Positions 12,996 through 21,329 of a DNA stretch of 27,633 bases are shown here, one piece after another. Positions within the stretch are counted from its first letter, which is position 1; each line of letters starts with the position of its first letter. Source of the DNA: Clostridiales bacterium UBA929 (lineage in GTDB: Bacteria; Bacillota; Clostridia; Oscillospirales; UBA929); the NCBI GenBank assembly GCA_002293625.1, contig DBDP01000049.1, positions 910-28,542 on the forward strand, given 5' to 3'. The translations under genes and the position numbers were made by a program. A model generated the notes under the pieces. It was not told the DNA's origin. It searched no databases and worked only from the letters and a program-made list of their open reading frames with translations.

Positions 12996-14612
12996 TTATT
13001 TGATTTGTAACATTTTAGCCAGCCTCACGCCACCCGGAAGAAGCTCCAAATCACGTTTCGGAAGCCCTCTTATCAGCAAGAGCAGTGCAAAATACGACAG
13101 CAATCCGGCTCCTATGGCAAGAATTACGGCTATCTTTTCATTTTTCAAGATATGATCGAAGAAATAGAAGTTCCCTAATGCAATGAATCCCATACCAACC
13201 GCCGCAATTAGCGGTTTCGTGAATTCCTTCAAAAGTGACAGTCCCGCGCCGGTCACGCGAATGACAACGGCCATGTTGAGAACGGCAACGATAGCAAAGC
13301 ATATCAACGTACCGATTGGAGCGCCGTTAATTTGCACATCCGGATTTCCCACCAGCGTGTAGGTGCAGATGAGTTTCGCGGCGGAACCGACTGCCATCGT
13401 AACGATAGGGATATACACCATCCCCATTGACTGCAGCACCGAGTTCGTGACGGTGACGATACAGACAAACACAACGGCGACCCCCAGCACTTGAAGGAGC
13501 GGAGCGGCGATTTCAACACCGTCGGGGTTCCCGCCGTAGAGGAGATTCAACATCGGTTTCGCGAGGAAGAGGAACCCCGCTCCCGCCGGCATACCCAGCA
13601 TAGCCGTCACGCCGACGGCGGAGCGCGTGGTGCGGATGACACCCGCGTTATCGCGCCGTACACGATACGCCGCGATAGCCGGAAGCAAACTGACGGCCAG
13701 CGTGATGACAAACGATCCGGGCAAATTAAAAAGCGTCAGCGCCCATGTATACGCGCCGTGGTACTTATCTCGCATGGCGGCGTCAAAACCCGCGCCGCTA
13801 ACGAGCAGTCCGCGCGTAAGACCGGAGTCAATGAGGTTGGTTACGCTCAAAACAGCGGAACCGAGCGTGATGGGAATGGCAACGGAAACCATCTCCCGCA
13901 GAATCTGCGAACGTCTGCGGCCGTTACCTTTGATGTTCCGAAGGTTTTCTTTTCGGCTTCGAAAGATGAGATAGACTGCCGAAAAGAGGATACCCGCGCT
14001 GACACCCAAAATCGCCATTGCAGAACCCACGGAATTGCGGAGCCGCAGGTTTTCGGCGGTTCCATCCGCAGGTATTATAACCGTCAGCGCAACAAATGTC
14101 AACCCTGTTCCGAAAACCAGCTTTCCAAAAGCCTCAATCACCTGCGAAATGGCTGTGGGTTTCATGTCGCCGTGACCCTGATAATAACCCCGGTATGGGC
14201 AGATAAACACGATTAAGAATACGCTGGGCGCGATAGCCCGGATCGCCCACGCGGCATCCTCGGCATTCATCAACCCGGCGAGCCAGTCCGCTCCGAAAAA
14301 CATGAACAACGCCCCCGCCGTTCCGATACAGAGAAAGAGGGTAAATGCCACCGAAAAGATACGGCGGGCATCGTTTCGCCCTGCGGTGGCGCTCTCGCTG
14401 ACCATTTTAGAGATGGCGACCGGCAGACCGGCCGTCGCCAGCACGAACAGTAGCGCGTATATATTATAAGCGACGTTATAGAGGGATGACCCTTCTTCGC
14501 CGAGCAGGTTCTGGATCGGGACTTTATACAGCGCGCCAATGATTTTTACCGCCACCGTAGCGATAGATAAGCTCAATGCGCCGCGCAAAAAGTTTTGATT
14601 TTTGCCCGCCAT
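12996..14612 (-). CDS. spoVB: MOP-superfamily flippase, SpoVB / polysaccharide biosynthesis type
   Basis: The 538-residue protein is an integral membrane protein with about 14 hydrophobic segments. It starts FLRGALSLSIATVAVKIIGA, followed by YKVPIQNLLGEEGSSLYNVAYNIYALLFVLATAGLPVAISKMVSE, typical of the SpoVB/MurJ-like branch. Members flip lipid-linked cell-wall precursors or polysaccharide units across the membrane, and B. subtilis SpoVB is needed for spore cortex. Its place next to mazG and the yab genes matches B. subtilis yabM-yabN. The ATG at 14612 is chosen over the TTG at 14630 because GGGAGGG lies between them. The substrate cannot be read from sequence. Confidence 0.9.
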   Translation of the reverse strand: MAGKNQNFLRGALSLSIATVAVKIIGALYKVPIQNLLGEEGSSLYNVAYNIYALLFVLATAGLPVAISKMVSESATAGRNDARRIFSVAFTLFLCIGTAGALFMFFGADWLAGLMNAEDAAWAIRAIAPSVFLIVFICPYRGYYQGHGDMKPTAISQVIEAFGKLVFGTGLTFVALTVIIPADGTAENLRLRNSVGSAMAILGVSAGILFSAVYLIFRSRKENLRNIKGNGRRRSQILREMVSVAIPITLGSAVLSVTNLIDSGLTRGLLVSGAGFDAAMRDKYHGAYTWALTLFNLPGSFVITLAVSLLPAIAAYRVRRDNAGVIRTTRSAVGVTAMLGMPAGAGFLFLAKPMLNLLYGGNPDGVEIAAPLLQVLGVAVVFVCIVTVTNSVLQSMGMVYIPIVTMAVGSAAKLICTYTLVGNPDVQINGAPIGTLICFAIVAVLNMAVVIRVTGAGLSLLKEFTKPLIAAVGMGFIALGNFYFFDHILKNEKIAVILAIGAGLLSYFALLLLIRGLPKRDLELLPGGVRLAKMLQIK

Positions 14613-14671
14613 GTCATCCCTCCCTCGCAAGAAGATTTTGCTATGTCCTTACAACGTTATGCGCGTCTATC

Positions 14672-15925
14672 TTAAAAAATACAAGCCGCCTTTCCCGCCT
14701 CACGCAGGACGCGTTCCCGGTCAATCGTCAAAAACTCGCCGTCGCGGTAGAGAATTGTCCCGTTTACCATCGTTAGGCACACATCGGAGCCGCGCGCGCT
14801 GTAAACAAGCGAGCTGATTACGTTATGCAGCGGCTGCAAATGCGGTTTATCGAAATCCAGCAGAATCAGATCGGCGTCGAACCCAACGGCAATCTGACCC
14901 GATTCCCGCCCTTGAGCTTTCGCGCCGTTGACGGTCGCGAGGCGGAGCGCTCCGGCGGCGGTAAGGGGGTCGTCTCCCGCCGCGAGGATAGCGGCCGTTT
15001 TCATCTCCTCAAACATATCGAGGCTGTTGTTGGACGCCGCGCCGTCGGTACCGAGCGCCACGTTGACGCCGCCCTTCCGCATGGCTTGCACCCGCGCGAC
15101 ACCGCTGTTCAGTTTTAGGTTGCTGACAGGGTTATGCACCGCCGTCGCGCCCCGTTCCGCGAGGATGGCGATATCGTCGTCGGTGATGTGTACGCAGTGC
15201 GCCGCCGTGACCGGCACGGAAAACAGACCGTGGCGGTCAAAAACCGCCGCCGGGGTCAGTCCGTATTTTGTCACGCATTCGTCGTGTTCCCGCACCGTCT
15301 CTGAAAGGTGGGTATGGAGGCGCAGCCCGTTCTCCCGCGCGAGCGTCGCCGCCGCTTCCCAGATTGCCGGACTGGAGGTGTATTCGGCGTGAACCGACGC
15401 GTCAATCCGGATCCTGCCGTTGTCGTATCCGTGATACTGCCCAATCAGCTCCAGAGCCTCCCGCGTGCGAACCTCGTGGTTTTCTTCTCCTTGAAACGGG
15501 CGGCACAGATTGGCTTTAATCCCACTCTCCGCAACGGCGCGAGCGACGTCGGACTCGAAAAAGTACATGTCGCTCACCGACACCGTCCCCGACGCGATAC
15601 ACTCCATCAGCGCGAGCAGCGAGCCTGTATACACAAGCTCCGCAGTCAGCTTATCCTCCGCAGGGAAGATGTGCTGAAACAGCCACGTTTGCAAATCCAT
15701 ATCATCGGCAAAGCCGCGCAGCAGCGTCATCGGCAGATGGGTATGCGTATTGACAAGCCCCGGCGCGAGAACCTTTCCCCTTCCCTCAATGACACCGCCC
15801 GGCGGCTCTGCTGGCAGTTCTGTTCCAATATATGTAATCTTACCCGCATCGACACCGACATAAGCGTATTTCAACACGGCAGCGTCCGGCAGGACGGCGG
15901 TCACATTCCGAAACAGCGTATCCAT
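14672..15925 (-). CDS. mtaD: Amidohydrolase, MTA/SAH deaminase family
   Basis: The 417-residue protein is a metal-dependent amidohydrolase. The features are GKVLAPGLVNTHTHLPMTLLRG with the metal ligands His61 and His63, SVHAEYTSSP, LHTHLSET, TAAHCVHI and the LGTDGAASNNSLDMFEE segment carrying the catalytic Asp. Such proteins deaminate 5'-methylthioadenosine, S-adenosylhomocysteine or adenosine to the inosine forms. The neighbouring purine nucleoside phosphorylase and nucleoside kinase fit a purine salvage role, so the exact substrate could also be adenosine or guanine-type compounds. The frame is open to 16072, but the start at 15925 matches the family N-terminus and has AAGGAG 11 bases upstream. 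Confidence 0.88.
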   Translation of the reverse strand: MDTLFRNVTAVLPDAAVLKYAYVGVDAGKITYIGTELPAEPPGGVIEGRGKVLAPGLVNTHTHLPMTLLRGFADDMDLQTWLFQHIFPAEDKLTAELVYTGSLLALMECIASGTVSVSDMYFFESDVARAVAESGIKANLCRPFQGEENHEVRTREALELIGQYHGYDNGRIRIDASVHAEYTSSPAIWEAAATLARENGLRLHTHLSETVREHDECVTKYGLTPAAVFDRHGLFSVPVTAAHCVHITDDDIAILAERGATAVHNPVSNLKLNSGVARVQAMRKGGVNVALGTDGAASNNSLDMFEEMKTAAILAAGDDPLTAAGALRLATVNGAKAQGRESGQIAVGFDADLILLDFDKPHLQPLHNVISSLVYSARGSDVCLTMVNGTILYRDGEFLTIDRERVLREAGKAACIF

Positions 15926-15984
15926 AGAGGTCTTGTCTCCTTTTTGTCTTGTATGAGCGTTACCGCCCATCTGCTCGTGATTGT

Positions 15985-16009
15985 GGGACGATTGTCGTCG
16001 TCCCCTACA
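15985..16009. repeat. GTAGGG-headed palindrome at the end of the purine phosphorylase gene
   Basis: GGGACGA and TCGTCCC (15985 to 15991 and 15998 to 16004) form a 7-bp hairpin. On the minus strand it follows GTAGGGG, whose TAG is the stop codon of the phosphorylase gene. The remaining bases up to the amidohydrolase start (80-base gap) hold nothing else I recognise. A similar GTAGGG-headed palindrome is found at 24198. Confidence 0.4.
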
Positions 16010-16814
16010 TGTCTTTAAGACAACGCAGCACCAGCTTGGAAAATGTCTCTTTTGACCGTTCTGCGGTTTCAAGGACTTCCCCTTCGCTTAAACCGTGGAA
16101 CTGCAACCCCGCCGCCAAATTACAAATGAGCGAGAACCCAAGCACATCCATCCCGGCGTGCGCCGCCGCGATAACCTCCGGGACAGTACTCATCCCGACA
16201 GCGTCCGCACCGAGAATCTTCGCAGTTCGTATCTCCGCCGGGGTTTCATACTGCGGTCCCGGGAAAAACATATAAACCCCCTCGCGGAGCGGGATATTCA
16301 GCTCATCGGCGGCGTCACGCGCTTTTCGGCGCAGCTCCGGCGTGTAGGCAAAGGACATATCGGGGAAACGGGTTCCAAACGCCGGAATGTTTTCGCCCCT
16401 CAGCGGGCTTTCGTCGAAAAACTTAATATGGTCTGTAATCATCATGATGTCGCCCGGCGCGTAACGAATCCCGCCGGAAGCGTTGGTAACCAAGAGCGTT
16501 TTCGCGCCCAGCAGGCGCAGGACACGGACGCCGTACACCGATTCGGCGTACGAATACCCTTCGTAGTAATGGAAACGCCCCTGCATCACGGCGACTTTTT
16601 TGCCGCCCAACTCACCCAGCACCAACCGTCCGGCGTGTCCGGGCGCAGTCGAGCGGGGAAAATGCGGAATCTCATCATACGGAATGACGACGGCGTTTTC
16701 GCACCGGTCGCCGAGGAATCCCAGCCCGGAACCTAAAATCAGGACGATATCCGGTACGAAGCCGCCGGCGCGTTTTTTGATGGTTTCGGCGGAAGTGTTG
16801 TATTGTGTTAGCAT
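16005..16814 (-). CDS. punA: Purine nucleoside phosphorylase
   Basis: The 269-residue protein is of the trimeric (PNP/MTAP) class. It cleaves guanosine, inosine or deoxy forms with phosphate to the base and ribose 1-phosphate. Visible sites are the phosphate loop LILGSGLG (residues 26 to 32), GH (59 to 60), the MQGRFHYYEGY substrate segment (78 to 87), NASGG (111 to 115), and PGPQYETPAEIR with the base-binding Glu. Near the C-terminus lies ICNLAAG, where trimeric PNPs usually have ITNxAAG. The start MLTQYNTS is chosen because GGGGGAGG lies just before it. It overlaps the nucleoside kinase gene by 7 bases. Confidence 0.94.
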   Translation of the reverse strand: MLTQYNTSAETIKKRAGGFVPDIVLILGSGLGFLGDRCENAVVIPYDEIPHFPRSTAPGHAGRLVLGELGGKKVAVMQGRFHYYEGYSYAESVYGVRVLRLLGAKTLLVTNASGGIRYAPGDIMMITDHIKFFDESPLRGENIPAFGTRFPDMSFAYTPELRRKARDAADELNIPLREGVYMFFPGPQYETPAEIRTAKILGADAVGMSTVPEVIAAAHAGMDVLGFSLICNLAAGLQFHGLSEGEVLETAERSKETFSKLVLRCLKDM

Positions 16815-17746
16815 GTTGTTCCTCCCCCAATAAATTCCCGCAGTAGTGAACGGCGGGATATCCAATTCTCCGGCAGCGACGGGAAACGTTCCAGCAGCGG
16901 CGCGATTTCGCGCAGTTCCGATTCGCGCTCACAGCCGGCGGGTACTTTACTAAAAAGCGGCAGCGCGAAATCCCGTAAAACGGGAAGTTCATAAGCCAGC
17001 GCCGTGTCGATAATAATGTCGGCGGTACTTTTGTGGGGTGATATGTGCCTCTTCTCTCCGCGGCGAACATTCGCCCAGACTTTCATCGTCTCCTCCCCTC
17101 CCCAGCCGCGAAATTTGCTGTCGCGAATCAAGCGGCGGGTCAGGCGAAGCCACGTCCCTTTGTATACAAGGGTTTGTCCGTCCCGCACGTTGGCGCGTGC
17201 GCTGGCATAAACCCGTTGTTCCCCGGCACTGCCCAGCAGCAGCGGGTTTAAGGCATGGATCCCCTCAAACACAGCCACCTCATCCCGCCGCAGGCGTAGC
17301 GGCGTGACGCGGGTATTGTCGCGGCATTGGTTAACGAAGTCGAAAGCAGGCAGCAGTACGTCTTTACCCGCGAGTAGATCTGAAAAATGTTCGTTCAGCA
17401 GGGAGATATCGAGGCATTCCGGCGCTTCGTAATCGATCTCCCCTCTGTGGTCGCGCGGATGGGTTTCGGGATCGACGGTCCTGAAATAGTCGTCCATGCT
17501 GACGACATGCGTCCCCACTCCGATCCAGTTCAGTTCCTCAGCCAGTTTATGTGCCGTTGTGGTCTTTCCCGAACCGCTCGGTCCCGCGAGCAGCACCACC
17601 GGCTTTTGCTTGGCGGCGGTCGCGATCTTCGCGGCCGCTCGCGTCAAGCGGCCGTTTAAGGTATGGTCGCACTCGGCGATAAAGCCGCGCGGGTCAAGCC
17701 GCAGTTCTTTCTCTATGGTTGAAAACTCAAAAAAGCCGTTGCTCAT
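16808..17746 (-). CDS. Uridine kinase-like nucleoside kinase
   Basis: This 312-residue P-loop protein has its Walker A motif GPSGSGKTT at residues 55 to 63. MDDYFRTVDPETHPRDHRGEIDYEAPECLD matches the uridine kinase/phosphoribulokinase family, and a VFEGIHALNPLL strand and RLIRDSKFRGWGGEETMKVW region follow. The family phosphorylates uridine or cytidine to the monophosphate with ATP or GTP. The N-terminal 45 residues are a helical extension. Clostridial relatives are annotated simply as nucleoside kinases, and the preference (uridine or a purine nucleoside) is not visible. The start ATG overlaps the hemZ stop (ATGA), and GGGAG lies upstream. Confidence 0.9.
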   Translation of the reverse strand: MSNGFFEFSTIEKELRLDPRGFIAECDHTLNGRLTRAAAKIATAAKQKPVVLLAGPSGSGKTTTAHKLAEELNWIGVGTHVVSMDDYFRTVDPETHPRDHRGEIDYEAPECLDISLLNEHFSDLLAGKDVLLPAFDFVNQCRDNTRVTPLRLRRDEVAVFEGIHALNPLLLGSAGEQRVYASARANVRDGQTLVYKGTWLRLTRRLIRDSKFRGWGGEETMKVWANVRRGEKRHISPHKSTADIIIDTALAYELPVLRDFALPLFSKVPAGCERESELREIAPLLERFPSLPENWISRRSLLREFIGGGTTC

Positions 17747-19137
17747 TCGTTTGATCTCCCGTAAAAATCCGCAAACGCGGTTAGTTTGCCCTTCATTATA
17801 TCACGCCGGGCGATATATTCCAACGGGTATTTACAATGAAAAATCCGTTCGATCCGATTTCCGCCTACCCATTTGGTCACACCGCCCGCGCCGAGCGACA
17901 GCACCGAACACAGTTCCTCCATCATGCACAGGTTGTACAAACACTCACTCCCCGATTTCGACCAGCCTGTGTTCTCAAAGCCGCCTTCGGAAAATTTCTG
18001 CCGGTATAGATAGTACGGTTTATACCCCGCGCCGCGCAGCAGGGTTTCCGCGCCGTCCATCATCGCGGCGACTTCAGCCGCGGAACAGGCGCTTGTGTTC
18101 TCCAGCGTGACGCGCGATCCTCGTTTTCTCGCGAGTGTGTGGACGGTAATATTCGCCGGTTCCAGACTGATGATTTTTTGCAGGCTGTCACGGAACCCTT
18201 TTTCATCGTCGCCCGGCAGACCGGCGATGATGTCCGTGTTAACGCTCTCAAACCCCGAGGCTTGCCGATACGCCTTAAAAAACTGCTCCGGCGTATGGCG
18301 GCGACCGATGGCGTCAAGCACTTCTTGGCGCAGCGTCTGAGGATTGACACTGACGCGGGTGACGCCGCCCTCTCGCGCAGCGCGCAGTTTTTCCGGCGTG
18401 AGCGCGTCGGGACGCCCCGCCTCAAAGGTATGTTCCCAAAGGCTGTCAAGGGGAAACGCTTTATAAAGTCTTTGCAGTAAATCAGAAAGCTCGTCCGGCT
18501 CTAAAACAGCCGGAGTGCCTCCGCCCCAATAAATCGTTTTAACACGCAACCCCAAGTGCCGTACAGTCTCCCCCGCCAGCTCAATCTCTTCGCGCAGCAC
18601 GTCAAGGTACTTACTTGTCAGCTTTCGGTCACTTTGCACGGCGGAGGAAATAAAGCTGCAATATGCGCATTTGGTCGGGCAAAAGGGGATGCTTATGTAC
18701 AGCGCGATGTCTTTTGGCTCCAACCTTTCCCGCAGCGTCACGGCGGCGGCGGCGCAGTCGGTCGCCATATTCGCGCGGACGGGCGAAACACCGTAGCGGC
18801 GTATCAGCTCCGACGTAACACTAAACCCGCCGTCTAGCAGCTCAATCGCTTTTTTCACCGGGCGCACGCCGGTTAAAGCGCCCCACGGCGGCGGACTGAT
18901 AATCTGCTTCGCGGCGCGGTAAAACGCCATGCGCAACGCGCCGTCCGGCAATGTATCGGGCGGCGACCATGCCCGCCCTTTGGCGGTCTTGCCACCGTAC
19001 TCTATCACTGCCGACGCAAGGCGTCCGCTCTCCGATAATCGTACGACCGCGCTGCCGCCGTCCCTTTTGGGGAAATAATTCAACACCGCCTGTTCGACAG
19101 CGAACCGGCGGTCATGACCGATGAGAGTGAGCTTCAT
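17743..19137 (-). CDS. hemZ: Coproporphyrinogen III oxidase-like radical SAM protein HemZ
   Basis: The 464-residue protein has a radical SAM core, with YISIPFCPTKCAYCSFIS holding the iron-sulfur ligands Cys153, Cys157 and Cys160, followed by YWGGGTPAVLEPDEL (about 204 to 218), a HTFEAGRPDALT strand and the NTDIIAGLPGD motif. These are HemN/HemZ features, although the heme pathway itself is not seen here and many anaerobes use such proteins for other work. The first 140 residues are the HemZ-specific N-terminal part. It shares ATGA overlaps with relA before it and the nucleoside kinase after it. Confidence 0.9.
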   Translation of the reverse strand: MKLTLIGHDRRFAVEQAVLNYFPKRDGGSAVVRLSESGRLASAVIEYGGKTAKGRAWSPPDTLPDGALRMAFYRAAKQIISPPPWGALTGVRPVKKAIELLDGGFSVTSELIRRYGVSPVRANMATDCAAAAVTLRERLEPKDIALYISIPFCPTKCAYCSFISSAVQSDRKLTSKYLDVLREEIELAGETVRHLGLRVKTIYWGGGTPAVLEPDELSDLLQRLYKAFPLDSLWEHTFEAGRPDALTPEKLRAAREGGVTRVSVNPQTLRQEVLDAIGRRHTPEQFFKAYRQASGFESVNTDIIAGLPGDDEKGFRDSLQKIISLEPANITVHTLARKRGSRVTLENTSACSAAEVAAMMDGAETLLRGAGYKPYYLYRQKFSEGGFENTGWSKSGSECLYNLCMMEELCSVLSLGAGGVTKWVGGNRIERIFHCKYPLEYIARRDIMKGKLTAFADFYGRSNE

Positions 19138-21329
19138 CCCCGCTTGACCGTCGTTACGCCGCTGACACGCGCCAAATCGTTACGAAGCGACGCAAGCTGT
19201 TCGCTTCCGCTTACCTCGGCGGTCAGTTTCACGACGGCGATGCCGTTTTCAACCTTTTGCGCTAAAAGCGAATGAATGGGCAGCTTCGAAGCGCTGAGAG
19301 CCGCCATAACGTCAACCAACAGTGCTTGGCGGTCATGGGCGGTGACAGTTAAATCGGCTTGGTAGGTCTGTTTGATTTCGTCCGCCCACTGTACGGGTAC
19401 CCAGCGTCCCTTTTCCCCGTCCTGCCGCATTCGTAAAGCGCTGACACAATCGCTTCGATGGATGGACACACCGTAACCGCGTGTGATAAAACCGGTTATA
19501 TCGTCGCCGGGTACGGGCAGGCAGCAGCGGGAGAATTTGATGAGGCAGTTGTCCAAGCCTTCGACAATGACGCCGGATACGGCATGTCTGGGTTTTTTCG
19601 GCTTTTCGGGCAGCGTTTTTTCGATCTTCTGTTTATTAAGTCGCACCAACTCGTCGCGGAAGCGGTTGATGGCGCGGTTCACGGTCAGACCGCCGTAACC
19701 GATCGCGGAGTACATCTCTTCAATATTGGTAAAGCTCATGCGTTTCAGCGCCGGGAGCAGAACCTCAAGGATCGTCTGCATGGATATGCCGATTCGCTTT
19801 AGTTCCCGCTCAAACTCGACTTTACCCTGCGCGACGTTTTCCTCATGGCGCTCTTTTTTGAACCACTGCTTTATCTTGTTACGCGCTTCGCTGGTTTTCA
19901 CCATTTTTAGCCAGTCCCGGCTGGGACCGTGCGAAGCGCCGCCGGTGATGACCTCAACAATGTCGCCGTTTTGAAGGGCGTATTCTAAATTGACAATTTT
20001 ACCGTTGACTTTCGCGCCCTGCATACGGTTTCCCACTGCGGAGTGGATGGCGTAGGCAAAGTCGATAACGCCGGCACCCTGCGGCAGGTTGATTACGTCG
20101 CCTCTGGGCGTAAAGACAAATACCTCGTCGGCGAACATATCCACTTTAATCGCCTTGATAAACTCCTCGGCGTCAGTGTCCTGCTGCGATTCCAGCAAAC
20201 TCCGCACCCACGCGAGCTTACGGTTCAAGTCTTCTTGGTCGCCCGCTACGCCCTCTTTATACTGCCAGTGCGCCGCGATGCCGTATTCCGCCGTGCGGTG
20301 CATATCCCACGTGCGGATTTGCACCTCGAACGGCAACCCGTCGCGGCTCATCACGGTGGTGTGGAGGGATTGATACATGTTGGGCTTCGGCGTGGAGATA
20401 TAGTCTTTGAAGCGTCCGGGGAACGGTTTGAAGAGATCGTGGACGAAACCCAAGACGTTGTAACAGTCGGCGAGCGTCTCCACGATCACGCGCACGGCAT
20501 ATAGGTCATATACTTCCTGGAGCGATTTGTTTTGGGTGTACATTTTGCGGTAGATGCTGTAGATATGCTTAAAGCGGCCTTCAATGGTGGCTTGAATACC
20601 CGTCTCTTCCAACCTCGCCGCGATAACGCTCTGAATATGCCTAATTACCTCTCTGTGCTGATCCTCACTACCTTTCAAATCCTCCGCTATTTCTCTGTAC
20701 GCAATGGGGTCAAGGTTTTTCAACGCCAGATCCTCTAACTCCCACTTGATGCGCTGGATACCCAAACGGTGCGCCAGCGGCGCGTATAGCTCCATCGTCT
20801 CAAGGGATTTTTCGCGGCGCTTTTGCTCCTTCCAGTATTCGCTTGTGCGCATATTGTGCAGACGGTCGGCGATTTTAATCAAAATGACGCGGATATCCCG
20901 CGCCATCGCGAGGAACATCTTGCGCAGATTCTCCATCTGCTGCTCCTCTTTGCTCGTGTACTCCACCCGCGTCAGCTTTGTTACTCCGTCCACGAGGTCG
21001 GCGACCGCCTGACCGAACCGGCTCTTAATATCTTGGTAACCGAATTTGGTGTCCTCGATGGTGTCATGCAGCAGCGCCGCCACCACCGAATCGGCGTCAA
21101 GGTTCATATCGGCGACGATAATCGCCGTCTCCACCGGATGAATGACATACGGCTCCCCCGATTTTCGCAACTGCCCCTCGTGGGCTTCGCATGCCAGCAT
21201 AAACGCGGCGCGCAGACGCTCACGGTCAAACGAAGGGTCGGATTGCGCCAACCGCTTCGCCACGACATGATAACGCTGTTCTAAATTATCTTTATAATCG
21301 GGTATATCCACGGTTGACACCTCCCTCAT
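19134..21329 (-). CDS. relA: (p)ppGpp synthetase/hydrolase, RelA/SpoT homologue
   Basis: The 731-residue protein has the full long-RSH layout. The HD hydrolase domain has His50, His64 and the His88-Asp89 pair in LLHDTIEDT. The synthetase domain follows (GRFKHIYSIYRKM, YAVRVIVETL, PGRFKDYISTPKPNMYQSLHT), then TGS (VFVFTPRGDVINLPQGAGVI), a helical and zinc-finger-like region (CLIKFSRCCLPVPGDDI) and a C-terminal ACT domain. It makes and degrades the stringent-response alarmone on starved ribosomes. The ATG overlaps the recJ stop (ATGA). A GTG at 21311 is an alternative start, since GGGAGG lies 8 bases before it and no such site precedes the ATG. Confidence 0.96.
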   Translation of the reverse strand: MREVSTVDIPDYKDNLEQRYHVVAKRLAQSDPSFDRERLRAAFMLACEAHEGQLRKSGEPYVIHPVETAIIVADMNLDADSVVAALLHDTIEDTKFGYQDIKSRFGQAVADLVDGVTKLTRVEYTSKEEQQMENLRKMFLAMARDIRVILIKIADRLHNMRTSEYWKEQKRREKSLETMELYAPLAHRLGIQRIKWELEDLALKNLDPIAYREIAEDLKGSEDQHREVIRHIQSVIAARLEETGIQATIEGRFKHIYSIYRKMYTQNKSLQEVYDLYAVRVIVETLADCYNVLGFVHDLFKPFPGRFKDYISTPKPNMYQSLHTTVMSRDGLPFEVQIRTWDMHRTAEYGIAAHWQYKEGVAGDQEDLNRKLAWVRSLLESQQDTDAEEFIKAIKVDMFADEVFVFTPRGDVINLPQGAGVIDFAYAIHSAVGNRMQGAKVNGKIVNLEYALQNGDIVEVITGGASHGPSRDWLKMVKTSEARNKIKQWFKKERHEENVAQGKVEFERELKRIGISMQTILEVLLPALKRMSFTNIEEMYSAIGYGGLTVNRAINRFRDELVRLNKQKIEKTLPEKPKKPRHAVSGVIVEGLDNCLIKFSRCCLPVPGDDITGFITRGYGVSIHRSDCVSALRMRQDGEKGRWVPVQWADEIKQTYQADLTVTAHDRQALLVDVMAALSASKLPIHSLLAQKVENGIAVVKLTAEVSGSEQLASLRNDLARVSGVTTVKRG

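Noticed and set aside
15308..16018. Long plus-strand frame opposite the amidohydrolase gene
   Set aside because: Antisense shadow of a gene with clear catalytic motifs; no start signals.
15926..16072. 49-residue N-terminal extension of the amidohydrolase
   Set aside because: It overlaps the phosphorylase end and the intergenic palindrome, and the family begins at the MDTLF start.
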